From positions 1,984,001 to 2,048,000 of the forward strand of contig NZ_CP097160.1 in the NCBI RefSeq assembly GCF_023370115.1: a DNA stretch of 64,000 bases, in the 5' to 3' direction. Origin of the DNA: Gulosibacter sediminis. Its GTDB lineage: Bacteria > Actinomycetota > Actinomycetes > Actinomycetales > Microbacteriaceae. This document shows positions 1-8,901 of the stretch, piece by piece. Each line of letters opens with the position of its first letter. The first letter of the stretch is position 1. Under the pieces are notes generated by a model. It had not been told where the DNA came from. It searched no databases and was given only the letters and a program-made list of their open reading frames with translations. The translations under genes and the position numbers were made by a program.

Positions 1-361
1 GGGCGATGTGGCGCAGCAGCCGGCGCGCGCGGCTCAGGGCCGTCTCGGCGATGGCGTTCTGCGCGCCCATCGCCTCGGCGTGCGTGAGCGCGGCCGGTGG
101 GCCCGCGAGCTGGAGCCGCTCGACGACGTCGACGAGCGAGGTGCCGGTCTCGGCCGCCTCATCGAAGGTCGACCAGAGCACGTCGGATTTCGCGGTGAAG
201 TAGTTAAAGAAAGAGGAACGGCTCACACCCGCGCGCGTCGCGATGTCGTTCACCGAGATCGCGTCCCACCCCTGCTCGAGGGCAAGCTCGCCCGCGGCCT
301 CTTCGAGCGTGACCCGACTCGAGGCGGCGGGGCGGCCGATGCGGCCCTTGCGCTGCGACAT
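1..361 (-). CDS. TetR-family transcriptional regulator (3' part outside window)
   Basis: The minus-strand frame starts at ATG 361 (MSQRKGRIGRPAASSRVTLE) and stays open to the window edge, so the C-terminal ligand-binding part is missing. Residues about 15-60 form a TetR DNA-binding domain: a helix ending in ALEQGWDAISVNDIA, then TRAGVSRSSFFNYFTAKSDV, the recognition helix with its usual Phe/Tyr-phenylalanine turn. TetR proteins are dimeric repressors that dissociate from DNA on binding a small ligand; the ligand cannot be guessed. The gene is divergent from the lipoprotein gene at 435. A direct repeat CGTGTTC-TCT-CGTGTTC (371-387) lies between the two starts and may be an operator. Confidence 0.85.
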   Translation of the reverse strand, partial: MSQRKGRIGRPAASSRVTLEEAAGELALEQGWDAISVNDIATRAGVSRSSFFNYFTAKSDVLWSTFDEAAETGTSLVDVVERLQLAGPPAALTHAEAMGAQNAIAETALSRARRLLRHIA

Positions 362-434
362 GCATGACTCCGTGTTCTCTCGTGTTCGTATGCGATGCTA
401 TCGGGCGCACCAGCATCACTTTTGGAGGATTTCC

Positions 435-887
435 ATGCGCAGCGTTCCCCGCGCGCTCACCGGCCTCGCGGCCGGTATCTCGCTGCTCGCCCTCACGGCC
501 TGCGGTGCCGTCGGCCCCGAATCGGGTGGCGATCGCGAGACGACGCAGCAAGAGGTCGCGAGCGAGATCACCTGCGCGAACATCGGCAGCGAGCTCGAGC
601 GCATCGGCAACGACCTCAGCGCGGCCGCCGAGTCGGCCCTCACCGACCCGCAGGGCTTCATCGCGGAACTCCAGCAGCTTTCCGACCGGGTGACGCAGCT
701 CACCGACAGCACGACCGACCCCGAGCTGCGCACGCGCATGGAGGCGGTCGAGACCGCGATCGGCGAGCTCGTGGCGAGCGTGTCGAACGGCTCGGGCCTG
801 AGCGATCTTGGCGAACTGCAGCAGCAGGCGCAGGAGGTCGGCGACGCCGTCACCGCGGTGAGCGACTACTGCAGCTCGGCGACATAG
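435..887 (+). CDS. small secreted lipoprotein, paralogue of the next gene
   Basis: 150 aa. Start ATG 435 is chosen over an upstream in-frame ATG because GGAGG lies at 424-428 with 6-nt spacing and because the protein then begins with a clean lipoprotein signal (MRSVPRALTGLAAGISLLAL, then lipobox LTAC). The mature part is mostly helical and acidic, with ITCANIGSELERI near the start and VSDYC near the end, giving two conserved cysteines besides the lipidated one. No known domain is recognised. The next gene, 14 bp downstream, has the same architecture, so the two look like a tandem duplication and probably one operon. Likely anchored to the outer face of the membrane; function unknown. Confidence 0.8.
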   Translation: MRSVPRALTGLAAGISLLALTACGAVGPESGGDRETTQQEVASEITCANIGSELERIGNDLSAAAESALTDPQGFIAELQQLSDRVTQLTDSTTDPELRTRMEAVETAIGELVASVSNGSGLSDLGELQQQAQEVGDAVTAVSDYCSSAT

Positions 888-901
888 GAAGATAGGGAGC
901 A

Positions 902-1375
902 ATGTTTTCGTCTCGCCGCACCCTCACCGTCGCCGCCACCCTCGCCGCCGCCGCCACGCTGCTCGTCGGCTGCAATGTGTCGCCGCCCACCGGCGTCGTC
1001 GACGGCGGCACTGTGCCCCCGACGAGCACGCACCCAGCGCCGACCTCGGTCTCGTGCGCGACGATCGAGAGCGATCTCGCCTACGCGAACCAGATCGTGT
1101 CGGAGGCCGCGCAGAACTTCGGTGACGACCCTTACGCGACGCTCGACCGCATGCGCGTCGCGATCGGCTACATCGAAGACCTCCGCGATGTCGCCGAAGA
1201 CGTCGAGCTCGAGGGGATGCTCAACGAAGTCGCGGTCGAGGGTGATGGCCTCGTCGACACGATCGAGCGCGTGATGGACAACGGCACAATTCTGCTCGAG
1301 TTCGACCAGATCGCCGACGGCGCGGACGCGGTCGAAGACCGCATCAACGACCTCGTCGACTACTGCCGGTTCTAA
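902..1375 (+). CDS. small secreted lipoprotein, paralogue of the previous gene
   Basis: 157 aa, ATG at 902 with GGGAG just upstream. The signal peptide ends in lipobox LLVGC. A Pro/Thr linker (VPPTSTHPAPTS) follows, then a helical domain that starts with VSCATIESDLAYAN and ends with LVDYCRF, matching the ITCANIGSEL...SDYC frame of the preceding gene in order and spacing. The conserved cysteine pair brackets the whole domain and may form a disulphide outside the cell. No family is recognised. Its position before a peptide-type ABC importer may or may not be meaningful, because the importer appears to have its own promoter at 1422. Confidence 0.78.
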   Translation: MFSSRRTLTVAATLAAAATLLVGCNVSPPTGVVDGGTVPPTSTHPAPTSVSCATIESDLAYANQIVSEAAQNFGDDPYATLDRMRVAIGYIEDLRDVAEDVELEGMLNEVAVEGDGLVDTIERVMDNGTILLEFDQIADGADAVEDRINDLVDYCRF

Positions 1376-1421
1376 CGCTCTGCGCGCAACCCGCCGTTTC
1401 TAAACACGGTCTACAAACGGC

Positions 1422-1427
1422 TAAGCT
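1422..1427 (+). promoter_or_regulatory. -10 box TAAGCT, near-leaderless start of the ABC operon
   Basis: TAAGCT lies 7 nt before ATG 1435. A transcript would begin at or next to the start codon. The intervening gggagtt also resembles a Shine-Dalgarno site, so a very short leader is possible. Confidence 0.5.
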
Positions 1428-1434
1428 GGGAGTT

Positions 1435-3072
1435 ATGCCTGCTCCTCTTCGGCGTGCGCTCGCCGTGGCAACGGGTCTCGCGCTTCTTGCGCCCCTTGCC
1501 GCCTGCTCCGCACAAGCCGCCACGACCACCCTCGTCTACGCCACCGGCCAGTCCGAGCCCGACTGTCTCGACCCGCACGTCGGCGGCAACTGGCCCCAGG
1601 CCGAGCTCGGCCACCAGGTTCTCGAGTCGCTGTTCGCCCGCGACGACCAGGGCGACATCGTGCCCTGGCTCGCCGAGTCATCGTCACTGAGCGACGACGG
1701 CCTCACGCTCACGGTGCCGCTCAAGCAGGGCATCGAGTTCTCCGACGGCACGCCGTTCGACGCGGATGCCGTGGTGGCGAACATGCAGCACGTGCGCGAC
1801 CCCGACACGGCCTCGTCGACGGGCATCCTCGCCCTCGCGAAGGTCGACGAGATCGTCGCGACCGACGACCACACCGTCGAGTTCCGTCTCAACACCCCCG
1901 ACTCGGCCCTCACCGCATCCCTCGCCCAGACCTGGCTCGCGATCATGTCGCCCGCCGGCCTCGACCGCGGGCAGGACGCGAACTGCGAAGACCCGATCGG
2001 CACCGGCTACTTCAAGGTCGACTCGTGGGAGCGCCAGAACCAGGTGACGCTCGTGCGCAACGAGACGCACCAGGCAAACATGCCGGGCGAGATTCTGCCC
2101 GACGAGGGCTCGCGCCTCGAGCGCCTCGAGTGGCGGTTCATCCCCGACGCCGCGACCCGCGCCGCCGCGCTGCAGGCGGGCCAGGTCGACGTGATCGACC
2201 AGGTACAGCCCGACACTCTGAGCCAGCTCAGCGACGAGGCGGGCTATGAGACCGTCGTCGCGGCGCGTCCCGGCACGACCGCGCGCATCGAGCTCAACTC
2301 GACCCGCGCGCCGTTCGATGACCCGAAGGTGCGCGAGGCGTTCGCGGTGTCGACCGACATCGACGCGGCCGTCGAGTCGCTCTACTTCGGCACGCTCGAC
2401 CGGGCCTACTCGCCGCTTTCGTCGTCGCTGCCTGAGGCCGTCGACTCGTACGACGGCACCGATTTCTCGGCCGTGCTCGCGGCCGACCCCGACCGCGCAA
2501 ACGAGCTGCTCGACGCGGCCGGCTACACCGAGCGCAACGACGACGGCATTCGCCTCAAGGACGGCGAACCGCTCACCGTCAGCTTCCCGCTCTCGACCAA
2601 CCAGTCGATTCCGGCCGAGATCTCGCTCGTCGAGCAGGTCGCCGCGTCGGCGGCCGAGGTCGGCTTCGACGTGCAGATCGAACAACTCGATATCTCTTCC
2701 TGGTACGCCGCGAGCGGCGAGTGGGACTTCGACGCGATCATCGCGCCGTACTCGAAGTCGTCGGCCGACGTGCTGCGCATCGTCTACCACTCCGATGGCA
2801 ACACCCCCGCGCCGAGTGGCTACCACGCGAACAACACGGGGCTCGCCGACCTCGACATCGACGCAATGCTCGACGAAGCCGGCTCGACGACCGATGAAAC
2901 CGCCCGCGCCGAGCTCTACGCGCAGGTGCAGGCGTATCTCGTCGCGAACTACTATGTCGTGCCGCTCTACGACCAGACGGTGCAGTTCGCCTACCGCGAC
3001 GCGGTGCAGGGTTTCCGCCTCGACCCGTCGCTCAACCTCGTCACGTTCACGAACGTCGTCATCGCCTCGTAG
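1435..3072 (+). CDS. ABC transporter substrate-binding lipoprotein (SBP family 5, peptide/nickel type)
   Basis: 545 aa. The signal sequence ends in lipobox LAAC (LAPLAACSAQ), so this is a membrane-anchored binding protein. The family 5 fold is clear: YATGQSEPDCLDPHVGG near the N-terminus, VLESLFARDDQGDIVPWLAE, the family signature LKQGIEFSDGTPFDADAV at about residues 98-115, and the C-terminal DQTVQFAYRDAVQGFRLDPS. Proteins of this family deliver di- or oligopeptides, opines or nickel chelates to a DppBCDF-type importer; the substrate cannot be read from the sequence. The four following genes complete the transporter in the same orientation. Confidence 0.93.
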   Translation: MPAPLRRALAVATGLALLAPLAACSAQAATTTLVYATGQSEPDCLDPHVGGNWPQAELGHQVLESLFARDDQGDIVPWLAESSSLSDDGLTLTVPLKQGIEFSDGTPFDADAVVANMQHVRDPDTASSTGILALAKVDEIVATDDHTVEFRLNTPDSALTASLAQTWLAIMSPAGLDRGQDANCEDPIGTGYFKVDSWERQNQVTLVRNETHQANMPGEILPDEGSRLERLEWRFIPDAATRAAALQAGQVDVIDQVQPDTLSQLSDEAGYETVVAARPGTTARIELNSTRAPFDDPKVREAFAVSTDIDAAVESLYFGTLDRAYSPLSSSLPEAVDSYDGTDFSAVLAADPDRANELLDAAGYTERNDDGIRLKDGEPLTVSFPLSTNQSIPAEISLVEQVAASAAEVGFDVQIEQLDISSWYAASGEWDFDAIIAPYSKSSADVLRIVYHSDGNTPAPSGYHANNTGLADLDIDAMLDEAGSTTDETARAELYAQVQAYLVANYYVVPLYDQTVQFAYRDAVQGFRLDPSLNLVTFTNVVIAS

Positions 3073-3075
3073 CAC

Positions 3076-4080
3076 GTGACCGTCACCACGAACGCCCCGT
3101 CGGCGGCGCCCACCCGGGTGCCGCCGACGGGGCGTTCGTGGCGACGCATCGGCCTGCGGGTCGCCGGCCGGCTCGTCGCGGCCACGGTTGTCGTCTGGGC
3201 GGTCGTCACCTTTACCTTCTTCGCGGTGCGCGCCGTGCCCGGCGACCCGGTCACCGCGATCCTCGGCGGCCCCGGCTCGAATGCCTCCGAGGAGGCGATC
3301 GCGCAGGCGCGCGCCGACTTCGGGCTCGATCTGCCGCTTGGGCAGCAGTACCTCAACTACCTCGGCCAGCTGCTGCGCGGCGACCTCGGCGAGAGCTACC
3401 GGCTGCACCGCGACGTCGCCGACATCGTCGGCCAGCTCGTGCCGGGTACCCTCGCCCTCGCCTCCCTCGCGCTCGTGCTCGGCTGGGTCTTCGCGCTCGG
3501 CCTCGCCTGGTGGTCGGTGCGCGGCGGCCGCGGCTCGGCGCTCGCCGCCGACTTCATCGGCATCGTTGCCTCGGCGCTTCCCCACTTCTGGCTCGGCGCG
3601 CTGCTCATCTCTTTCCTCGCGACCGGCCTCGGCCTGCCCGTCGCGATCTCGGGCCCTGGTTTCGGCGGGCTCATCGTGCCCGCCCTCACGCTCGCGCTGC
3701 CGCTCGGCGGCTACCTCGCGCAGGTGATGCGGGATGCGCTGGTCGCAACGCTCGAAGAGCCGTATGTGCTCGCGGCTCGAGCCCGCGGCGAGACCCGGGC
3801 CGGCGTATTCCTGCGCCACCTGCTGCGACGCGCGGCGGTGCCTGCGATCGGCCTCACCGGCTGGGCGTTCGGCTCGCTCGTGTCGGGCGCCGTCGTCGTC
3901 GAGCAGCTGTTCGCACGCCCGGGACTCGGCCGCGCGCTCGTCGACGCGGTGCTCGCGCGCGACGTGCCGATGGTGCAGGGAGTGCTCATCGTCGTCGCCG
4001 TCGCCTACGTCGTCGTGACCCTCGTCACCGATGTGCTCGAGCGCGCCGTGATGCCGCCGGCGAAGGAGGCCCGCGCATGA
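3076..4080 (+). CDS. ABC transporter permease, DppB/OppB type
   Basis: 334 aa from GTG 3076, 3 nt after the binding-protein stop. A long first helix leads to FTFFAVRAVPGDPVTAI, the DppB N-terminal signature. The inner-membrane loop (EAA-like) motif for ATPase docking is seen in YVLAARARGETRAGVFLRHL, and the protein ends in a typical VVVTLVTDVLERAVMPP helix. The assigned start is uncertain: codons 4-22 lie inside a perfect 22-bp hairpin (3086-3141), so a later in-frame GTG at 3118 may be used. The stop overlaps the next start (ATGA at 4077). Confidence 0.9.
   Translation: MTVTTNAPSAAPTRVPPTGRSWRRIGLRVAGRLVAATVVVWAVVTFTFFAVRAVPGDPVTAILGGPGSNASEEAIAQARADFGLDLPLGQQYLNYLGQLLRGDLGESYRLHRDVADIVGQLVPGTLALASLALVLGWVFALGLAWWSVRGGRGSALAADFIGIVASALPHFWLGALLISFLATGLGLPVAISGPGFGGLIVPALTLALPLGGYLAQVMRDALVATLEEPYVLAARARGETRAGVFLRHLLRRAAVPAIGLTGWAFGSLVSGAVVVEQLFARPGLGRALVDAVLARDVPMVQGVLIVVAVAYVVVTLVTDVLERAVMPPAKEARA
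3086..3141 (+). promoter_or_regulatory. intercistronic hairpin after the binding-protein gene
   Basis: Perfect 22-bp inverted repeat, arms 3086-3107 and 3120-3141, with a 12-nt loop that itself contains ACCCGGGT. There is no T-run. It lies 13 nt after the binding-protein stop and overlaps the 5' end of the permease frame. Likely effect (inference): protection of the upstream mRNA 3' end and reduced permease expression. Confidence 0.75.
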
Positions 4081-4940
4081 CCGTGCCCCCGATCACCGCG
4101 TCGCTGCCCGCCCAGCGGCAGCGCGCATCCGGCCGCGGCATGCGCGTCGGCATTCTGCTCTGCCTTATCATCGTCGCCTGGTACGTCGTCGCGGCGCTCG
4201 CGCCGCAGCTGCTCGCGCCCGGGAATCCGCTTGCGATCGACCCCACGCAGGCCTACCAGGCACCGAGCCTCGCGCATCCGTTTGGCACCGACGAATCGGG
4301 CCGCGACATCTATACCCGCGTCGTGCACGGCGCCGCCCGCTCGCTCACGATCGGCGTCGTCGCGACGGTGATCGGCCTCGCGCTCGGCACGCTGCTCGCG
4401 CTCATCGCGGCGTTCGGCGGCCGCATCGGCGACTGGCTCTCGACGCGGCTCATCGAGACGCTCTACGCCCTGCCGGGCATCCTGCTCGCGCTGCTGCTGC
4501 TCTCGCTCACGGGCCCCGGCGTCGTGCCCGCGACGATCGCCGTCGGCCTCGCGACCGCGCCCGGCTACGCCCGGATGCTCCGCTCGCAGCTGTTGCGCGT
4601 GCGCGAGTCGGGCTACGTCGAGGCCGACCGCATTCTCGGCCGCACCTGGGGCTGGCGGCTCTGGCACACCGTGCTGCCGAACGCGTTCGCACCGCTGTTC
4701 GCGCTCGCGACGCTCGGTGTCGGCCAGGCCGTCGTCTGGGCCGCCGCGCTGAGCTACTTGGGCCTCGGCGACCCGCCGCCGAGCGCCGAGTGGGGCGCCA
4801 TGCTCAACGCCGGCGCGACGTACCTGCCCGCAGGTGGCTGGTGGATGTCGGTGTTCCCCGGCGCCGCGATCGCGCTCGTCGCCGTCACCGGCACGCTGCT
4901 CGGCCGGTTTGTTGAGGCCGAGGCGAGGAGATCGCGATGA
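4077..4940 (+). CDS. ABC transporter permease, DppC/OppC type
   Basis: 287 aa, ATG 4077 overlapping the previous stop by ATGA, so translational coupling is likely. N-terminal helix (GILLCLIIVAWYVVAALAP), then the DppC signature HPFGTDESGRDIYTRVVHGA, a run of hydrophobic helices, the ATPase-contact loop YVEADRILGRTWGWRLWHTV, and the C-terminal ALSYLGLGDPPPSAEWGAML typical of DppC. It forms the heteromeric membrane pore with the product of 3076-4080. The DppC N-terminal extension is short but complete. The last codons run into a diverged tandem duplication that covers the start of the ATPase gene. Confidence 0.93.
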   Translation: MTVPPITASLPAQRQRASGRGMRVGILLCLIIVAWYVVAALAPQLLAPGNPLAIDPTQAYQAPSLAHPFGTDESGRDIYTRVVHGAARSLTIGVVATVIGLALGTLLALIAAFGGRIGDWLSTRLIETLYALPGILLALLLLSLTGPGVVPATIAVGLATAPGYARMLRSQLLRVRESGYVEADRILGRTWGWRLWHTVLPNAFAPLFALATLGVGQAVVWAAALSYLGLGDPPPSAEWGAMLNAGATYLPAGGWWMSVFPGAAIALVAVTGTLLGRFVEAEARRSR

Positions 4941-5032
4941 CGCTTGAAGTTCAAGGGCCGGGCGTCGGCGTTGGCGGGCTCGCCGGAGGCGGCGCGTTCG
5001 TCGCAGAGCACGACGCGAGGAGGCCGCGATGA
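4937..5032 (+). CDS. 31-codon ORF, diverged duplicate of the start of the following ATPase gene
   Basis: ATG 4937 overlaps the permease stop by ATGA, and the TGA at 5030-5032 overlaps the ATPase start at 5029, again as ATGA. The first residues, MTLEVQGPGVGVGG, align in frame with MTLEVQGLRIGFGRG of the ATPase, and the preceding GCGAGGAG ribosome-binding region is duplicated too; the offset is exactly 92 nt. The segment therefore looks like an old tandem duplication of the 5' end of the ATPase gene that still couples translation across the junction. Whether the peptide itself matters is unknown. Confidence 0.4.
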   Translation: MTLEVQGPGVGVGGLAGGGAFVAEHDARRPR

Positions 5033-6630
5033 CACTCGAAGTTCAGGGCCTACGCATCGGCTTTGGCCGCGGCGCCGAAGCCCGCGACGTCGTGCGCGGC
5101 ATCGACCTGCGCATCGAACGGGGCGAGGCGCTCGGCCTCATCGGCGCCTCGGGCTCGGGCAAATCGCTCACCGCGAAGGCGCTGCTCGGGCTCGTGACGC
5201 TGTCGGCGCCCGACGCCGGCGTGACCGCCGAGCGGCTGCGGCTCGGCGACACCGATCTGCTCGAGCTCCGCGAGCCCGGCTGGCAGCGGCTGCGCGGCCG
5301 CCGCGTCGGCCTCGTGCTGCAGGATGCGCTCGGATCGCTCGACCCCGCGCGCACGATCGGCGCCGAGCTCGCCACCGCGATCACCGCACACGACCGCCGC
5401 CTTAGCCGCGTCGCCGTGCACGAACGCTCGCTCGAGCTCCTGCGCCGCGTCGGCCTGCCCGAACCCGAGGTGCGGCTGCGTCAACGCGCCGTGCAGCTCT
5501 CGGGTGGCCAACGCCAGCGCGCGCTCATCGCCACCGCGATCGCGCACGAACCCGAGCTGCTCATCGCCGACGAGCCGACCACCGCGCTCGACGCGAGCGC
5601 CCGCCGCGAGCTGCTCGCCCTGCTGCGCGAGCTCGCCGACGCGGGTATGAGCATCCTGTTCGTCTCGCACGACCTCGCCTCGGTGCAGCTGCTCTGCGAG
5701 CGGGTCGCGGTGATCGACGCGGGCGAAATCGTCGAGACCGGGCCGACCGCGCGCATCCTCACCGCCCCGACCACGCCGCAGGCCCGCGCCCTCGTCGAGG
5801 CGCTCCCCCGGCCGCCCGAGGCCGGCGCCCCGGCCGAGACCGCACCTGTGCTGCAGGCCGAGCACGTCGCCCGGAGCTACGCCCGGCCCGACGGCACGCG
5901 CTTCACCGCGCTCGACGTCGACGCCCTCACGCTGCACCGCGGCGAGACGCTCGGCATCGTCGGCGCCTCGGGCTCGGGCAAGTCGACCCTCGCGCGCGAG
6001 CTGCTCGCGCTCGAGCCGCCCGAGCGGGCCGACGCGCGCATCCGCCTCGGTGAGTTCACCTGGCAGCCGGCGAGCGAGCGCGCCCGCCGCCCCGAGCGCC
6101 ACCGCATCGGGCTCGTGTCGCAGGACCCCCTCGCGAGCTTTAACCCGCGGCTGCGCGCTGGCCAGATTCTCGCGGATGCGCGCAGCCGCGGCCGCTCGCG
6201 TCGCGTCGGCCGCCAGCGCGGCGAGCTCGTGCGGATGCTCGAAGAGGTCGGTCTCGGCGCCGAGCATCTCGAGGTGCGCCCGAGCCGAATGTCGGGCGGC
6301 GAGCGCCAGCGGCTCGCGATCGCGCGGGCGCTCGCGGCCGGCCCCGAGGTGCTCATCTGCGACGAGGCGGTGTCAGCGCTCGACGCGACCGTTCGTCGCC
6401 AAGTGCTCGATTTATTGCAACGCGTGCAAGAATCCAGACAACTTAGCGTCGTGTTCATCTCGCACGATCTCGACGTCGTCGGCGAAATCGCCGACCGGGT
6501 CGCGGTCGTCGAGGCGGGCTCAATCGTCGAATCCGGCCCCACCAGCGGTTTGTTTTCAGCCCCGAAACATCGCGCGACGCGCCGTCTGCTCGGGCTTGAG
6601 GCCTCGTCGAGAAACTACGACAGAACGTAG
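5029..6630 (+). CDS. ABC transporter double ATP-binding protein (DppD-DppF fusion)
   Basis: 533 aa with two complete nucleotide-binding domains. Domain 1 (about 1-250): Walker A GASGSGKSLT, signature LSGGQRQRALIATAI, Walker B LLIADEPTTALD, H-loop VSHDLASV. Domain 2 (about 275-530): Walker A GASGSGKSTLARELL, Q-loop VSQDPLASFNP, signature MSGGERQRLAIARAL, Walker B VLICDEAVSALD, H-loop ISHDLDVV. In domain 2 the Walker B is DEAVSALD instead of DEPxSALD, a common variant. Such fusions power peptide, nickel and glutathione importers. It ends the operon begun at 1435. The start has GAGGAGG at 5019-5025 just upstream. Confidence 0.94.
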   Translation: MTLEVQGLRIGFGRGAEARDVVRGIDLRIERGEALGLIGASGSGKSLTAKALLGLVTLSAPDAGVTAERLRLGDTDLLELREPGWQRLRGRRVGLVLQDALGSLDPARTIGAELATAITAHDRRLSRVAVHERSLELLRRVGLPEPEVRLRQRAVQLSGGQRQRALIATAIAHEPELLIADEPTTALDASARRELLALLRELADAGMSILFVSHDLASVQLLCERVAVIDAGEIVETGPTARILTAPTTPQARALVEALPRPPEAGAPAETAPVLQAEHVARSYARPDGTRFTALDVDALTLHRGETLGIVGASGSGKSTLARELLALEPPERADARIRLGEFTWQPASERARRPERHRIGLVSQDPLASFNPRLRAGQILADARSRGRSRRVGRQRGELVRMLEEVGLGAEHLEVRPSRMSGGERQRLAIARALAAGPEVLICDEAVSALDATVRRQVLDLLQRVQESRQLSVVFISHDLDVVGEIADRVAVVEAGSIVESGPTSGLFSAPKHRATRRLLGLEASSRNYDRT

Positions 6631-6779
6631 TTATCCTTGGACCGCTCGCCAACTCTTGTGTGCGATATGCGTGCAATACTGATTTGAACAACCTTCGCCC
6701 CGTGCCTCGCGCCCATAGTCGGGATAGCTGAGGCCATCAGGTGAAAAGCCCCAATCGGCCAAATGAAAGTTGCTTTGCC

Positions 6780-8615
6780 ATGACGACCCATGCGCCAGTC
6801 ACCGCCGCCGACATTGAACAGCTGTCGGCCAACCCAGAGGTCAACGAATGGGTGGTGAAGGTCGCTGAGCTCGCCAAGCCCGACCGCGTCGTTTGGGCGG
6901 ATGGTTCGCAAGAGGAGTATGACCGCATCGCCGCGGAGCTCGTCGAGCAGGGTGTTTTGATCAAGCTCAACCCCGAGTTGCGCCCGAATTCGTATCTCGC
7001 GCGCTCCGACGCCGCCGACGTCGCCCGCGTCGAGAGCCGCACGTTCATCTGCTCCGAAAAGGAAGCGGACGCCGGCCCGACGAACAACTGGCGCGCGCCC
7101 GCCGAGATGCGTGCCGAGCTCGACGGCCTGCTCGACGGCTCGATGCGAGGCCGCACGATGTACGTCGTGCCCTTCGCGATGGGCCCCCTCGGCGGCAAGA
7201 TCACGCAGTACGGCGTCGAGATTACCGACTCGCCCTACGTTGTGCTCTCGATGGCGCTCATGACCCGTTCGGGCACCGAGGCGCTCAGCTACATCAAGCC
7301 CGAGGGTGAATGGGTCAAGGCCCTGCACACGGTCGGCTACCCGCTCGTCAGCGCCGATGGCGTCGAGCGCGACGACGTCGTGTGGCCCTGCAACGACACG
7401 AAGTACATCACCCACTTCCCCGACGACCTCGAGATCATCTCGTACGGCTCGGGCTACGGCGGCAACGCGCTGCTCGGCAAGAAGTGCTTCGCGCTGCGCA
7501 TCGCCTCGGTGATGGCCCGCGACGAGGGCTGGATGGCCGAGCACATGCTGCTCATTCAGGCCACGAGCCCCGAGGGCAAGAAGTACACCATCTCGGGCGC
7601 GTTCCCGTCGGCCACCGGCAAGACGAACCTCGCGATGATGCGCCCGAAGCTCGACGGCTGGAAGGTCGAGACCATCGGCGACGACATCGTCTGGATGCGC
7701 CCCGCCGAAGACGGCCGCCTCAACGCAATCAACCCCGAGTTCGGCTTCTTCGGCGTCGCCCCCGGCACCGGCTGGTCGACGAACCCGGTCGCGATGGAGA
7801 CGATCCGCGAGAACGCGATCTTCACGAACGTCGCGCTCACCGACGACGGCGACGTGTGGTGGGAGGGCATGACCGACGAGGCGCCCGCGCACCTCACCGA
7901 CTGGCAGGGCAACGGCTGGACCCCCGCATCCGACCTGCCCGCCGCGCACCCGAACGCGCGCTTCACCGTGCGCGCCGAGCAGTGCCCGACCATCTCGCCC
8001 GACTGGGAGGCCGCTGACGGCGTGCCGGTCGACATCATCCTGTTCGGTGGCCGCCGCCGCACCAACGTGCCGCTCGTCTACCGCTCGAAGAGCTGGGAGC
8101 ACGGCTGCTTCCTTGGCGCGACGCTCGGCAGCGAGCAGACCGCCGCGGCCGAGGGCCCCGTGGGCGTGCTGCGCCGCGACCCCTTCGCCATGCAGCCCTT
8201 CACCGGCTACCACATGGGCGACTACTGGGCGCACTGGCTCGAGATGGGCGAGACGCTCGGCGACAAGGCGCCGGCGATCTTCCAGGTCAACTGGTTCCGC
8301 CGCGACCAGGACGGCAGCTTCCTCTGGCCGGGCTTCGGCGAAAACATCCGCGCCATCAAGTGGGCCATCGAGGCCCTCGAGGGCAAGGTCACCGCGGTCG
8401 AGACCCCGATCGGTCTGCTGCCCGAGATCTCCGACATCGACGTGAGCGGCCTCGACGTGAGCGACGAGCAGCTGCAGGCGCTCTTCGATGTGCCGGCCGC
8501 GGGCTGGGTCGAAGAGCTGCGCAAGACCGACGAGTACTTCGCGTCGATCGGCGACCGTGTGCCCGCGCAGCTGCACGAGCAGCTCAGCAAGGTGCGCGCC
8601 GGCTTCGACAGCTAG
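6780..8615 (+). CDS. pckG: phosphoenolpyruvate carboxykinase (GTP)
   Basis: 611 aa. Catalyses oxaloacetate + GTP to phosphoenolpyruvate + GDP + CO2, the entry to gluconeogenesis. Start ATG 6780 is preferred to the upstream GTG 6741 because the family begins with a short acidic helix like [23 protein letters not shown]-class landmarks: PEG-turn segments, [13 protein letters not shown] (kinase loop 1a), [17 protein letters not shown] and [15 protein letters not shown] (guanine site). Odd point: kinase loop 1a normally reads FPSACGKTN with a hyper-reactive cysteine, but here residue 279 is Thr (codon ACC, 7614-7616). A strong terminator follows. Confidence 0.97.
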   Translation: MTTHAPVTAADIEQLSANPEVNEWVVKVAELAKPDRVVWADGSQEEYDRIAAELVEQGVLIKLNPELRPNSYLARSDAADVARVESRTFICSEKEADAGPTNNWRAPAEMRAELDGLLDGSMRGRTMYVVPFAMGPLGGKITQYGVEITDSPYVVLSMALMTRSGTEALSYIKPEGEWVKALHTVGYPLVSADGVERDDVVWPCNDTKYITHFPDDLEIISYGSGYGGNALLGKKCFALRIASVMARDEGWMAEHMLLIQATSPEGKKYTISGAFPSATGKTNLAMMRPKLDGWKVETIGDDIVWMRPAEDGRLNAINPEFGFFGVAPGTGWSTNPVAMETIRENAIFTNVALTDDGDVWWEGMTDEAPAHLTDWQGNGWTPASDLPAAHPNARFTVRAEQCPTISPDWEAADGVPVDIILFGGRRRTNVPLVYRSKSWEHGCFLGATLGSEQTAAAEGPVGVLRRDPFAMQPFTGYHMGDYWAHWLEMGETLGDKAPAIFQVNWFRRDQDGSFLWPGFGENIRAIKWAIEALEGKVTAVETPIGLLPEISDIDVSGLDVSDEQLQALFDVPAAGWVEELRKTDEYFASIGDRVPAQLHEQLSKVRAGFDS

Positions 8616-8629
8616 CTCTCGCAACGAAG

Positions 8630-8670
8630 AATCCCACCTGACCAGCCTCGGCTGCCGGGTGGGATTTTTT
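8630..8670 (+). terminator. Rho-independent terminator of pckG
   Basis: AATCCCACC (8630-8638) pairs perfectly with GGTGGGATT (8658-8666), followed by a T-run to 8670. Confidence 0.93.
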
Positions 8671-8728
8671 GTGGGCGCTTCGCGCGTTGCGGGGCGGTCG
8701 CCATTCGACGTGCGCCACGCGAGGCATA

Positions 8729-8791
8729 GGTGTTGCGTTTGGCCCCATTCCACGGCGAAATCAGCCCCCGAATGGGGCTAAACGCAACACC
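8729..8791. repeat. 63-bp intergenic palindrome
   Basis: Two 21-nt arms (8729-8749 and 8771-8791; GTGTTGCGTTT and AAACGCAACAC at their outer ends) match with one G-T exception around a 21-nt centre. No second copy was seen in the window. The surrounding interval 8671-8901 shows no convincing gene. Confidence 0.8.
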
Positions 8792-8901
8792 CATGACTTG
8801 GGGCGCGGCTGCGCGTGGCCGCGGGAGACGGGTCGGGATGCGCGAGGCCGGGAGGCGCGGAGCGGGAGGTCGGTGTGGGTCGGTGAGACGGAGCGGATGC
8901 G

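Noticed and set aside
1684-3819. 711-codon frame on the minus strand
   Set aside because: Antisense shadow of the binding protein and permease genes.
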